Positions 31,501 through 36,889 of a stretch of DNA of 64,000 bases are shown piece after piece; position 1 is the stretch's first letter, and each line of letters starts with the position of its first letter. Below the pieces are notes generated by a model that made no database searches, had not been told where the DNA came from, and was given only the letters and a program-made list of their open reading frames with translations. The stretch is from Undaria pinnatifida. Lineage: Eukaryota; Sar; Phaeophyceae; Laminariales; Alariaceae. Made by a program: the position numbers and the translations under genes. Location of the stretch: assembly GCA_012845835.1 (NCBI GenBank), contig JABAKD010000012.1, positions 5,795,344 to 5,859,343 of the forward strand, written 5' to 3'.

Positions 31501-33497
31501 GTATGAGATGCTGTACAAGAGCCGTGTCGTTCAGACCCACTCCAATTGCAGTGCCCGTCAAAACGTTTGAACAAAATGTTACGTACGCCTACCTCTTCAC
31601 CTGAGACAAGCGGTAGATGTGCACCCGGAAGTCCCCCTGCCAGAAGCTCACCCCCGAAGGGAGCGAGTCGTCTGTTTTTGAGCGATCCAACCGTCGATCA
31701 AAATCGATCGGGATCGATCGGAATTCAGAAGTTGAAGGCATGGAGGGGCGAAGGATAAACAAAGAAGAAGATAAGGAAGGAAACAAGAAAAGGAACTTCT
31801 TCGGCAACTTACTCGGTGCTTGCTGGCGATGTCACGGGGGCACGCGTGGCGTGGAAGAAAAAAAACATGGAAAACAAAAACTCACCCATGTCGACGACAG
31901 CCACGCTCTTGACCGACTGGGACAGGAGTGAGTTCGACGCGAAACTCACAGGGCCTGCGGCGAGAGGGCATAGTACGTCGCAGCACATGAGCACCGAAGC
32001 ACCGGAGCATCGAATATGAAACGGAACGCCACTGCTGCGGCGCAACCGCGTCGATCTCTTAGCCCTTCTAGCACTGCACTCTTGGAAAAGGGACAAAGCA
32101 CTTGGGATTAGACTACTGTAGGGACAAAAGAGGAGTTGCAAAACATAGTTAGGTTATCAGGGATAACCTCCTAGACGACCCTACTCATCAGTTACCCCAT
32201 CCACGAGGCAACCAATAAACTGCATGCGCGTCTGTTCGATAACGGCTATCCCTTTTTACCAACAGGCATCAATTGGCCCGACTACGAGAGAGTACCAACC
32301 ATGGCCTTGCAAGTGTGGAGGTGCACGACCGAGGAACGCCTCTTTCTCCGCTGCGTGTCTGTGCCTGTGTCTGGTGGCCTGGCCTGCAAGACATAACCTT
32401 AATATTTTAATTTCAAGCAATGCGTTTCACGCAGAACGTTCAGTTAACGCAAAGCGTCAAGCGTTAGACGCCGCGCATTCCACGCAATGCGTTTCGCGCA
32501 AGGAAGGCAAAATAAAACCTTCCTGGCAATGTGCGGAAGGTTCCGTACGTTAGTTATTATAAAAACCTAAGCGCTGTTCACTAGCCTACTTTAGTTGCGT
32601 GACTACATGTAGGCTAGTTGGTAGCGCTACGTTATCCACAAAACAGTATACCAGGGTGTCTTCGAGTTCGACGAATCTCGCAGGCTAGCATCGATCCCGA
32701 GGCTCACTCCCTGCCACGCGCTACAGCAGTATCTATGATAGGAGCACGGTATCATAAACATTCATTCGGCGCGTCCGGCATACCTTGTCGGGGCTTGGGG
32801 AGGGGGGGAGGGGGGGGGGGGGGACCGTTCCGGAAAATTCCACGTCGACCGTCGACCGGGTGAGCGCGGTACGAGCCAGCAGCGTTTTCTCGATGAAAGC
32901 GCGACATTTATCCACCTGGTTTACCTTGGCATAAGATCGCACAACATTAATGAAAATACATCCTTTCTTGATGCACCAAGTATAGCAGCGGGGCAAAGGG
33001 GGCGGAGGCGGCCAAATTTTAAGCCGACAAACCGCGACTACACACTAGATTATTGATTGCTGGTTACGAGCGAATTCGAGTTTCTGATTTTGACGACGCC
33101 AAAAAAAATGGAGACATATTGCAGCTTGCCTGAAGCGTCCGCCTTACACCAACGCACACAACTTGGCGACAGTAACAGTTACAAAGACGTTGCTGCGCGA
33201 GTTCCTAGGAACATCTTTGCCATCTTTCCGAAGACGTCCTATATTCGTTTCGCAGGTGTATCAGCCGGGGGGCGGCGGCCAATCACAAGCTGCGATTACA
33301 AACAAGACTTATGAATACAGGAAGTTACGGGCAGCATACCCAGTAGGGGCAGGTTTCGCCATCTAATGACTACGACTAGCGCTCGGATGGGCACTCACCG
33401 TCCCTGAGAATGTACCGCCCTCCGGAGAGGAGATTGAGAGTCTCCTCGCGGATGAGAGCATCATTCGCCGTGCAGCTCGCCAGCAAACACACCTCAA
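12146..33497 (-). CDS. PCH2: PCH2/TRIP13 AAA+ ATPase, 12 exons, first exon not found
   Basis: An AAA+ ATPase of the Pch2/TRIP13 family, which remodels HORMA-domain proteins (Hop1/HORMAD, Mad2) in meiosis and the spindle checkpoint. Exons: 33399-33497, 31886-31954, 31602-31672, 30371-30466, 29790-29905, 24442-24583, 23631-23729, 20443-20532, 18749-18849, 16788-17492, 14490-14604, 12146-12244. Joined lengths keep one frame through every intron, with GT..AG ends. Visible landmarks are the N-terminal (V)[10 protein letters not shown] segment, [12 protein letters not shown], Walker [15 protein letters not shown], Walker [23 protein letters not shown], sensor-1 [13 protein letters not shown], and sensor-2 [12 protein letters not shown]. 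About 600 codons against 432 in human; a Gly-rich insertion explains the excess. The first exon, which must supply one base before GTT-type Val, was not found. Introns total about 19.5 kb. Confidence 0.93.
12604..12725 (+). repeat. Dispersed repeat, TCAGATCCGGGGTCAC family
   Basis: TCAGATCCGGGGTCAC, then CTCCCCCCTCCCCACTACGG and GCCTTCATTTT.ATCGCG are shared with 34390-34570 and 35350-35515 in the same order. Part of the box resembles the 4.9-6.9 kb satellite. Here it lies in PCH2 intron 12 (antisense). Confidence 0.75.
13126..13300 (+). repeat. (ACA/AAC)n microsatellite
   Basis: Long AAC-triplet tract with scattered interruptions in the intron between PCH2 exons 12 and 13. It explains the poly-Thr/Asn and poly-Val open frames. 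Confidence 0.9.
13690..13857 (+). mobile_element. MITE family C, copy 2
   Basis: It shares TTAAGAGCGGTCAAATCGGG, GGTTAAGATCGCTTGCTTGG-like and TCTTAAATCGGGGTACCCACT with copy 1. The left inverted end is decayed. Confidence 0.7.
14020..14156 (-). repeat. Decayed copy of PCH2 exon 12 3' edge
   Basis: It aligns with 14436-14565: CTGGGTTTCCTC flanking intron, then a degraded donor and ALRRLPF..HAFF-like exon sequence (GAAGAACGCATGGGTTCCAA against GAAGAACGCGTGGGCCTGGA). The reading frame is broken. It lies downstream of exon 12 in gene direction. Confidence 0.8.
14160..14410 (+). repeat. Pentanucleotide array (AACCC/AACCA)n
   Basis: About 45 pentamers of AACCC, AACCA and AACAA type; close to but not the TTAGGG telomere repeat. 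Intronic. Confidence 0.9.
14490..14604 (-). CDS. PCH2: PCH2 exon 12 (sensor 2)
   Basis: Acceptor ACTCGGCAG, donor GTGAGG. It encodes [20 protein letters not shown] then [18 protein letters not shown], the diagnostic GLSGR.LRKLPF..HA motif with the sensor-2 Arg. Edge copies lie on both sides. Confidence 0.95.
14815..15123 (-). repeat. Two decayed copies of PCH2 exon 12 5' edge
   Basis: 15069-15123 matches 14572-14625 (acceptor GATTCCGCAG then GACCGGACTGCACGCGGC). 14816-14850 is a shorter copy. Both lie upstream of exon 12 in gene direction; poly-G and a dispersed repeat separate them. Confidence 0.8.
15160..15290 (+). repeat. Poly-G-associated dispersed repeat
   Basis: G-run, then TACTCATTTGTTGTTTGCC, TCATTTGACCATTGAC and CGCATCCCTTTCG. 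Similar copies lie at 14888-14960, 15540-15660 and 49310-49365 on the plus strand; 10165-10220 and 24725-24795 are in reverse. The shared G-run at one end is notable. Confidence 0.7.
15841..15880 (+). repeat. Poly-G run
   Basis: About 18 consecutive Gs inside PCH2 intron 11; one of more than ten long G or C homopolymers in the window. Confidence 0.9.
16195..16440 (+). repeat. GATC-rich satellite, block 1
   Basis: Degenerate GATCTGTATGATCTAGATC units ending in CATCTGTCTGAGGTGTG. The same unit and the same terminal box occur in blocks 2 and 3 at 36.4-38.2 kb. Confidence 0.85.
16788..17492 (-). CDS. PCH2: PCH2 exon 11 (lid start plus Gly-rich insertion)
   Basis: Acceptor AAAAATAG, completing Gln then [20 protein letters not shown] and [10 protein letters not shown], the family's YIG.P......L..CLEEL..... 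segment. After about 50 residues the frame becomes Thr/Pro-rich, then about 150 residues Gly-rich. The chosen donor GTGAGG at 16787 gives the phase 2 needed by exon 12. An earlier donor that shortens the Gly-rich part cannot be excluded; a run of about 14 Gs just before the donor makes the exact end uncertain. Confidence 0.75.
17641..17825 (-). repeat. Direct duplication of about 100 bp in PCH2 intron 10
   Basis: Two copies (17641-17730, 17745-17830) share GGGTTGAAGATGTTTAACCA and GCGCGCTCCCATCTTGC. On the minus strand one frame reads [20 protein letters not shown], which looks protein-like, and is preceded by an acceptor-like CTCCTCCTCAG. Exons 10 and 11 already join in frame, so this is not needed for PCH2. 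It may be a captured exon of another gene. Confidence 0.55.
18300..18560 (-). repeat. Two decayed copies of PCH2 exon 10 3' edge
   Basis: 18340-18392 and 18478-18560 keep the TTTGTTGA..GAGC..CATCAAACAGT-type end of exon 10 (FVD..DIKQ) but lack an open frame and the GT donor. Each is preceded by a shared CACACGCAGAT intron box that also recurs before exon 10's own donor side at 18711. Confidence 0.8.
18749..18849 (-). CDS. PCH2: PCH2 exon 10 (sensor 1, FVDRAD)
   Basis: Acceptor CTGTGGCAG, donor GTGAGC. It encodes [20 protein letters not shown] then [13 protein letters not shown] plus CA of a split Gln. Sensor 1 (TTSN) and the FVDRAD motif are intact. Copies of its 5' edge lie upstream and copies of its 3' edge lie downstream. 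Confidence 0.95.
18946..19045 (-). repeat. Decayed copy of PCH2 exon 10 5' edge
   Basis: It matches 18817-18928: acceptor CTATCTGGCAG then ATTGCCAACCTTCGGGAGTG, which adds a stop. The intron flank AAGAGGCGTGC..ACGAGCG is also duplicated, so the unit spans the intron-exon border. Confidence 0.85.
19365..19448 (+). repeat. Dispersed repeat family G, copy 1
   Basis: AGCTTGCAAAGATGACTATCGACC then ATTTTATAAA-like end; relatives at 35578-35705, 38325-38412 and 61510-61650. Confidence 0.55.
19843..20085 (+). repeat. Compound trinucleotide array (ACT/GCT/ACC)n
   Basis: Long ACT block, a CTGCTA block, an ACCACT block and ACT again. It produces a spurious 200-residue poly-Val/Ala frame on the minus strand. 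Intronic to PCH2. Confidence 0.95.
20443..20532 (-). CDS. PCH2: PCH2 exon 9
   Basis: Acceptor GCGGGCAG, donor GTGCGT. Thirty codons: [20 protein letters not shown] then [10 protein letters not shown], a family signature. Phase 0 on both sides. One upstream partial copy lies at 20943-21030. Confidence 0.95.
20872..20946 (-). other. Degenerate tRNA-like sequence
   Basis: The minus strand has a box-A-like TTAGCTCACTGGTT and a box-B-like GGGGTTCGAACCCC (T arm of four G-C pairs). The D stem and acceptor stem do not pair, so it is not a working tRNA. It directly abuts the partial copy of PCH2 exon 9 and replaces its 3' half. A tRNA-derived SINE remnant is possible. Confidence 0.45.
20943..21030 (-). 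repeat. Decayed copy of PCH2 exon 9 5' edge
   Basis: It matches 20492-20575: GCAG then GTAGGGAGTCTGACGG.ATCGCGGTCGGC, plus the upstream intron tract of AACAAG repeats. The exon match stops after about 40 bases. Confidence 0.85.
21200..21375 (-). mobile_element. MITE family B, copy 2
   Basis: Reverse-oriented relative of 11728-11911: CAGTAAGGCAGGCGGTGGTGT and CCTTATTCATTCCAG on the minus strand. TIRs at GGGGTCCCCCAGTAAGGC and the opposite end are partly decayed. Confidence 0.75.
21905..22430. mobile_element. Fold-back element with arms of about 190 bp
   Basis: The left arm 21905-22080 and right arm 22255-22430 are inverted copies. Shared blocks include ATGGAGGTTTCAGCACC, GGGAATCGGGTCCGCTCTTC / GAATCGGGCCCGCTCTTC and CGAAACGCATCCAAC. 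The centre carries a perfect palindrome TCCGAAAAATAGGCCTATTTTTCGGA. Non-coding; sits in PCH2 intron 8. Confidence 0.85.
22516..22706 (+). repeat. (GAT)n microsatellite
   Basis: GAT triplets with GGT and GCT interruptions; causes the poly-Asp and poly-Met frames. Confidence 0.95.
23037..23430 (+). repeat. 8-bp satellite, two alternating unit types
   Basis: About 49 units of GATAGTAT or GGTAGTAT. The two unit types differ only by A/G at position 2, while the other seven bases are nearly invariant. It lies in PCH2 intron 8. Confidence 0.95.
23631..23729 (-). CDS. PCH2: PCH2 exon 8 (Walker B)
   Basis: Acceptor TTCTGGCAG, donor GTAAGC. It encodes [20 protein letters not shown] then [13 protein letters not shown]; the Walker B Asp-Glu is intact. 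Five decayed copies of its 5' half and acceptor fill the preceding intron. Confidence 0.95.
23791..24330 (-). repeat. Five tandem copies of PCH2 exon 8 acceptor and 5' half
   Basis: Copies lie at about 23791-23875, 23901-23990, 24015-24105, 24126-24218 and 24240-24330, roughly 110 bp apart. Each holds a T-rich tract, a TGCTGGCAG-like acceptor and about 65 bases of exon 8 (SGKLV...FEHILEL-like), then diverges. The copy nearest exon 7 keeps [20 protein letters not shown] open; others have stops or frame breaks. They could act as decoy acceptors or pseudo-exons. Confidence 0.9.
24442..24583 (-). CDS. PCH2: PCH2 exon 7 (Walker A)
   Basis: Acceptor CTGTTGCAG, donor GTGGGA. It begins with the third base of Arg, then [20 protein letters not shown] and onward to INAHSLFSK. 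The P-loop is intact. It ends in phase 0. Confidence 0.95.
24725..24795 (-). repeat. Poly-G-associated dispersed repeat, reverse copy
   Basis: GGGATGCGAGGGTCAATGGT then GAGTACACCCCTCCCCC; see 15160-15290. Confidence 0.65.
24885..25115 (+). mobile_element. MITE family A, copy 3, right end missing
   Basis: It begins GGCAGAGGTGCACTGGC, then TTTGCCTTCTGAGG, a central CCTAGGCATG block, and GGGGTCAAGGAGCCC. It stops exactly where the 25.1 kb element begins; the expected GTCATTCAG...CGTAGCACG end is not found after that element. Confidence 0.65.
25120..25920 (+). mobile_element. DNA-transposon-like element with inverted ends
   Basis: The left end TTTCTTACACAGTCGGATTC.. GAAAACGG and the right end, read inverted, TTTTCTTACACAGTCGGATTT..GAAAACGG form terminal inverted repeats of about 55 bp. 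Subterminal TTTTCGACTG motifs repeat in both orientations. The interior (GCGGTTGGTGTGAGGG, CCGAAAGCCGCCAAAGCTA) is shared with 63.4-64.0 kb. AAAATAAAC lies near both edges and may be a duplicated target. No transposase is encoded. Confidence 0.8.
26308..26575 (+). mobile_element. MITE family A, copy 4 (best preserved)
   Basis: The left end CTACGATAGAGGTGC and right end CTACCTCCATCGTAGCACGC are inverted repeats. The interior has TTTTTTCTGAGGTCC, CCATGGCCTAGGTACAC and the GACCCGTCACATCCAGAAACC block. Both flanks are CCCTAA telomere-like repeats, so it appears inserted in interstitial telomere DNA. Confidence 0.85.
26576..26615 (+). repeat. Short interstitial telomere-like tract
   Basis: CCCTAACCCCAACCCTAACCC. 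A shorter one precedes the MITE at 26293-26308. Confidence 0.85.
26665..26738 (-). mobile_element. MITE family A fragment, reversed
   Basis: The inverted left end of the family (CGTGCTACGGCAGGGGCAAC ... TTTTTCTGAGGTCC when read on the minus strand). Confidence 0.6.
26755..27305 (+). repeat. Tandem array, 25-30-bp unit
   Basis: About 20 degenerate units of the type CGGTAGTGCGGTAACTGCAGTAACA, some with TAGTAATA in place of GCAGTAACA. Units are uninterrupted, with no unique spacers. It lies in PCH2 intron 6. Confidence 0.9.
27330..27590 (+). mobile_element. MITE family A, copy 5
   Basis: CAAGAGGTGCACCC, TTTTTTCTGAAGCTC, CCATGGCCTAGGTCC, CTCGTCATTCAGCAAC and TACCTCCACAGTAGCACG occur in family order. 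TTAGGGTTAGGGTTAAGG sits where other copies read GGGGTTAAGGAGCCC. Confidence 0.75.
27854..27912 (-). repeat. Decayed copy of PCH2 exon 6 3' edge
   Basis: It reads, on the minus strand, CAAGGGAGTCAGGAAAAACGTCATCTCGTGGAACAG, as in exon 6 up to the donor. Beyond the junction the intron sequence differs (AG in place of GT). It lies about 1.9 kb downstream of exon 6. Confidence 0.85.
28040..28262 (+). repeat. CACGGGAA satellite, block 1
   Basis: Units of GGGAACCGGCCACCACGGGAA type and relatives; looser relatives at 29330-29660. Confidence 0.8.
28263..29330. other. PCH2 intron 6 DNA without gene
   Basis: A 273-codon minus-strand frame (28394-29215) crosses a degenerate CAGTACTGCGAGTA repeat at 28840-29060 and shows no domain. 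It lies inside the PCH2 intron and is probably chance. Confidence 0.5.
29790..29905 (-). CDS. PCH2: PCH2 exon 6 (start of AAA+ domain)
   Basis: Acceptor GGATCAG, donor GTGCTG. It encodes [20 protein letters not shown] then [10 protein letters not shown] and ISWN plus a split Arg codon. It matches WESL.....K..LL.Y...ALLF of plant and animal orthologues. A partial copy of its 3' edge lies downstream at 27854-27912. Confidence 0.93.
30371..30466 (-). CDS. PCH2: PCH2 exon 5 (linker to AAA+ domain)
   Basis: Acceptor TTGCGCAG, donor GTGAGA. Thirty-two codons, acidic then [13 protein letters not shown], matching the family's E.....WVLPA.EF.G linker. Phase 0 on both sides. Confidence 0.92.
30750..31170 (+). 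repeat. Degenerate interstitial telomere-like block
   Basis: About 400 bp of CCCTAA, CCCCAA, CCTGAC and CCTAATCCTGAC units. A 12-18-bp higher-order pattern (AACCCCAACCCTGACCCTAA) is visible. It lies in PCH2 intron 4. Confidence 0.85.
31287..31315 (+). repeat. (TTG)n microsatellite
   Basis: About nine TTG triplets in PCH2 intron 4. Confidence 0.9.
31602..31672 (-). CDS. PCH2: PCH2 exon 4
   Basis: Acceptor AAAAACAG, donor GTGAAG. It encodes [20 protein letters not shown] then LSQ, corresponding to the VHIFQLNE strand of the N-terminal domain. It ends in phase 0. Confidence 0.9.
31886..31954 (-). CDS. PCH2: PCH2 exon 3
   Basis: Acceptor CGCCGCAG, donor GTGAGT. It encodes [20 protein letters not shown] then DM, matching the family's DDPFL..NVQ...I.D region. 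Phase in 1, out 1; the closing G joins AC of exon 4 to give Asp. Confidence 0.9.
32770..32960 (-). other. Open frame in PCH2 intron 2, unassigned
   Basis: The minus frame contains [20 protein letters not shown] then STVDVEF and a Pro-rich end caused by poly-C. Acceptor (ACCAG) and donor (AAGGTATGC) are plausible. Exons 2 and 3 join in frame without it, so it would be an optional exon or an independent fragment. Confidence 0.3.
33399..33497 (-). CDS. PCH2: PCH2 exon 2 (N-terminal domain)
   Basis: Acceptor GTTACAG, donor GTGAGT. It encodes [18 protein letters not shown] and continues to YILRD, aligning with the family's N-terminal VEV...SSTA..ED segment. It starts with two bases of a split codon and ends with one (G), which pairs with the next exon to give Gly-Pro-Val. 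A satellite of its own acceptor edge lies upstream (33500-34830). Confidence 0.9.
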
Positions 33498-34330
33498 CTG
33501 TAACGACAAGGATGTAATGAAATACAGGACATCGTTACCAAGGAAGGCGGTAAGCAAACACAACTCAAGTACAATATGAGGACAACATAACATACAGGAC
33601 GGAAGTGGGGAAGGCGGTAAGCAAACATGCACCTTAACTACAAGAGCGCCATGAAATACAGGACGCACGTACGCAAGGCGGTAAGCAAGCAAAACCTCAA
33701 CTACGAGGAAGGGCGTCGTGACAGGACACACGCACATGGAAGGCGGTAAACAAACATGCCTCCTCTAGAAGGACGTAATGAACTAAAGGACCCAACTATA
33801 GAAGGTGGCAAGGCAACACGCCTCAACTATAAAAACTTCTTATGAAATACAGGACAAAAATATGATGAAAGGCGATAACACCTCAAATATAATGACATAT
33901 TGAAATACTTCCGAGTACAGGATACAAGTATGAACGGTGGTGCGGTGCGGTGTGTACGAGATGCAATAGTGCATGCAATATGTACAAGATATAGTGTGAT
34001 ACGAGGGTCAGTAGGAGATGCAGCACGAGTGGCTTGTAGTACATACGAAAGGTAGTATGATGTGCAGTACGGGGTGCAGTACGAGATGTGCACGGTACGA
34101 AATGAGCACAGTACGCGTTGCGGTAACAGGTGCAGTATCATACGGGGTGCAATATGACATGGGCGGCAGTACGCGATGTAGTGTTGTCTTACGAACACAC
34201 ACCTCACATGTAACAACATCATGAAATACAGGGGACACAACCATGGAAAGTGGCAAGGAAACACAAACAAACATCTACTGCTGTGAGGGCATCGTCAAAT
34301 ACAGGACATAGAATATGGAATACGGGAAGC
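33498..34330 (-). repeat. Satellite built from PCH2 exon 2 acceptor edge
   Basis: Units of about 65-78 bp carry, on the minus strand, a T-rich tract, a GTAGTTGAGGTGTGTTTGCTT-like core and GTCCTGTATTTCAT. The core matches exon 2's border (ACAG then TTGAGGTGTGTTTGCTGGCG). Landmarks on the plus strand lie near 33541, 33618, 33678, 33744, 33808, 33880, 34190, 34252 and 34325. Two further units lie near 34727 and 34795. Confidence 0.8.
33925..34190 (+). repeat. GTGCAGTACGAGAT satellite, block 1
   Basis: Degenerate 10-20-bp units GTGCAGTACGAGATG and variants. Further blocks are at 34855-34950, 35120-35295 and 39120-39425. Confidence 0.8.
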
Positions 34331-34389
34331 AAACACACCTACACTTTTTCTTTTTTTTCCATCCCTGTTCTCATCCTCGCACTACTCTC

Positions 34390-34570
34390 GCCCTCCTTCT
34401 CAATAGTAACTCAGATCCGGGGGGTCACATAGCGGGCCCTCCTCTCCTCTCCCCACTACGGTACGCGCCTTCATTTTTATCGCGAGAAGAATTGAGCAGT
34501 TTCTTCCCTCCGTCGACTCCCGTCAAATTGTACCTACCCACGCTGCTAGGCGTTCTCAGCAATTGATCCT
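34390..34570 (+). repeat. Dispersed repeat, TCAGATCCGGGG family, copy 2
   Basis: Near-duplicate of 35320-35515, starting CCTCGCACTACTCTCGCCCT and ending TTGTACCTACC.ACGCT; see 12604-12725. Confidence 0.85.
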
Positions 34571-34604
34571 TTTTTAGCATTTCTGCAAGTAAAAGTCAAA
34601 TATC

Positions 34605-34685
34605 ACCACGGTGGGAATCGAACTCAAGGATCAACGCTAGCAGTATTCGAGGGTAACCTCTAGACCAAGGCGACCGGCAACTGTA
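34605..34685 (-). other. Degenerate tRNA-like sequence
   Basis: The minus strand has box A TTGGTCTAGAGGTTA and box B GAGTTCGATTCCC at tRNA-like spacing (about 35 bases). The T stem pairs poorly, so a pseudo-tRNA or SINE head is more likely than a gene. Confidence 0.4.
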
Positions 34686-35319
34686 AGAACAAAAAGAGTT
34701 TCGTACAGGATACAAATATGGAAGGTGGTATGCCAACAAACAACACACCTCAACGACAAGGGCATGAAATACAGAACACATAAATGGAAGGCGGTACGTA
34801 AACACACGTCAACCACGTATAAGGACATGATGACATGCAGGACAGAAATATGAAAGGCGGTGCGGTACGTACGAGATACGATGCAATATGCACAACCAGG
34901 AACTTGATATCAGGTATGTACGAGATGCGGTACCGGGTACAAGTTGTAGTACAGACACTTATTCGAGTAAGAAACATAAATACTAACGCAGACTGGGTTT
35001 CTTATTTGGGACAGGGTGTGTTCTACACCAACTTCAGTGTAGCGGCTCCCGGGTTCATTACTTTGCTGCAATTGTCAGCCTGCCTTTCGTAGTACACCCT
35101 GTCCCATACTCTGCAGAGCAGCACGGGGTGCAATACGAGATGCAGTATGAAGTGCAGTATGAGGTGCGGTACAAGATGCAGTCTATACGATACGCCGCAG
35201 GAGGTGCAGTAAGAGGTGCAGTAAGGTGTAGTGTAGGAGAACGAGTTGCAGTACGAGATGTAGTGCGGGGTGCAGTATTGGGATGCAGTATTGGGGTGCA
35301 GTTTTTGTTCATTTCCATT

Positions 35320-35515
35320 CATTATCCTCGCACTACTCTCGCCCTCCCTCCCAGTAGTAACTCAGATCCGGGGTCATGTAGCGGACCCTTCTCCCCCCTC
35401 CCCACTACGGTACGTGTGCCTTCATTTTTATCGCGATAATAGTTCGGTATTTTCTTCCCTCGTCGACTCGCGTCCAATTGTACCTACCTACGCTATCATA
35501 GGCGCCCTCAGAGGT
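35320..35515 (+). repeat. Dispersed repeat, TCAGATCCGGGG family, copy 3
   Basis: Direct repeat of 34390-34570, about 950 bp apart, each followed or preceded by the GTGCAGTACGAG satellite. The region 33.9-35.5 kb therefore looks duplicated as a larger block. Confidence 0.85.
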
Positions 35516-35577
35516 AAGTCTCTTGAAATTTCCGGTTTCAACTTCCGACGTCTATCGCCGTATCGTATATTGTATTG

Positions 35578-35705
35578 ATGTATTATAAAAATGAAAATAC
35601 ACTCCAGTTGTGAGATCGAAGATTTGGTCGAAACTCATCTTTGCAAGCTATGTGTGATACTCCGATCGCGCGTATTACGGGTTGTGTCATCATTAAGGGT
35701 ATAGA
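35578..35705 (+). repeat. Dispersed repeat family G, copy 2
   Basis: ATGAAAATACACTCC, GTGAGATCGAAGATTTGGTCGAAACTC, GCAAGCTATGTGTGATACTCCG and ATTACGGGTTGTGT are shared in reverse with 61510-61650. Confidence 0.75.
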
Positions 35706-35761
35706 TCGGCGACTCCCCCTGGAACTACAGTGTAGCTTGTGCCAGGGTCAACAGGGTGATG

Positions 35762-35857
35762 TTAGTCAGTCTGTGCGCGGAAACTATAAAACCCGTTTTT
35801 GAGGGGGACAAAATCTGACAGCTGCGGAAGGAAATGCATCAGTTTATCAAGTGAATC
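35762..35857 (-). CDS. Possible terminal exon, unrecognised gene
   Basis: After acceptor GGACTTACAG, 31 codons and a TAA: DSLDKLMHFLPQLSDFVPLK then NGFYSFRAQTD. The support is the clean acceptor, the non-repetitive composition, and a partial copy of the same exon and acceptor 100 bp upstream (35955-36018), which is the pattern seen around PCH2 exons. It would be the 3' end of a gene on the same strand lying upstream of PCH2. No function is suggested. Confidence 0.45.
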   Translation of the reverse strand, partial: DSLDKLMHFLPQLSDFVPLKNGFYSFRAQTD

Positions 35858-35954
35858 CTGTAAGTCCAATAACCGGTGAGGGGAGGGCGGAGTTTTCGAG
35901 GACGTGGAGGCCTGGGTTTGATCAAGAGGGGGGGCGGGGGGACGGGCGAGGCAG

Positions 35955-36025
35955 CTCAATGTGTGCGTGGAAACTATAAATCCTATCCTGTAAGTCGTAC
36001 AACCAGTGAGGAGAGGGCGGAGCGT
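35955..36025 (-). repeat. Partial copy of the 35.8 kb exon edge
   Basis: It holds GACTTACAGGATAGGATTTATAGTTTCC, joining the exon's start to its end with an internal deletion, and shares the intron flank GTGAGGAGAGGGCGGAG. Confidence 0.7.
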
Positions 36026-36369
36026 TCGAGGGGGTGGGGGTATCGTACATATGACGGCTCGTTTCACCCCTCTCTCGACACGTTCGGCAAGTCTCTGTAA
36101 TTCAAATTCCGACGTTTCGACAGTAGTTGTTGTTGTGGTTATTGTTGTTCTAACATTAACTCGCATAATCAAGTCCGTGGTCACAGGACAGGCCTCAGTC
36201 ACTCTGACGTGGAAGAATACCCCAGGGAAAACACACAGAGCAAACCAAAAGTGGCACACGCATATGTTATACCTGGTAGCAGAAGCAATTCGTGTATCCG
36301 CCAAACAATATAAATAAACGAAATCGGAAGTCACCTTACGTATGTGACAGGCCCATACTGGTACATACA

Positions 36370-36800
36370 CACCTCCAACAGATCAGATCCCATTTTTGGG
36401 ATCTAGCTCTTTTTAAATAGATAGATCCTTGATCTGTATGATCTGCGTGGTCTAGATCATATTTCACTGATGGGATCCGTACGATCTAGCTCTTACACAC
36501 ATGTTTGCCTGGGTGGGATCTGTATGATTTAGATCCCTCGCACATGTTTGCGTGGGTGGGATATGTGGGATCTGCACATGTTTGCTGAATGTGATGTGTA
36601 GGATCTGTGGGATCTAGATCATAATTGACTGACTAGATCATATTTCACTGGTGGGAGCCGTATGGTCTAGATTTTTCACGCATGTTTGCCTGGATGGGAT
36701 CTGTATGATCTAGATCCTTCACATATATTTGCCAGGGTGGTATCTATATGGTCTAGATCCTTCACACATGTTTACCTGGGTGGGACCTGTACGATATGAA
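36370..36800 (+). repeat. GATC-rich satellite, block 2
   Basis: About ten units of 40-50 bp: GGTGGGATCTGTATGATCTAGATCC then TTCACACATGTTTGCCTGG. Confidence 0.95.
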
Positions 36801-36889
36801 GGATCTCCAATTTCCCCGCGGGTGATGGTCATGTACTAATACGTGGCACATCATACTGGACTGGCGCCAGTATCAGACTGAATAGTTCA

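Noticed and set aside
32784-32924. Candidate N-terminal PCH2 exon
   Set aside because: It first looked like the FI.K.LL segment, but exon 2 (33399-33497) joins exon 3 in perfect phase and matches the family better.
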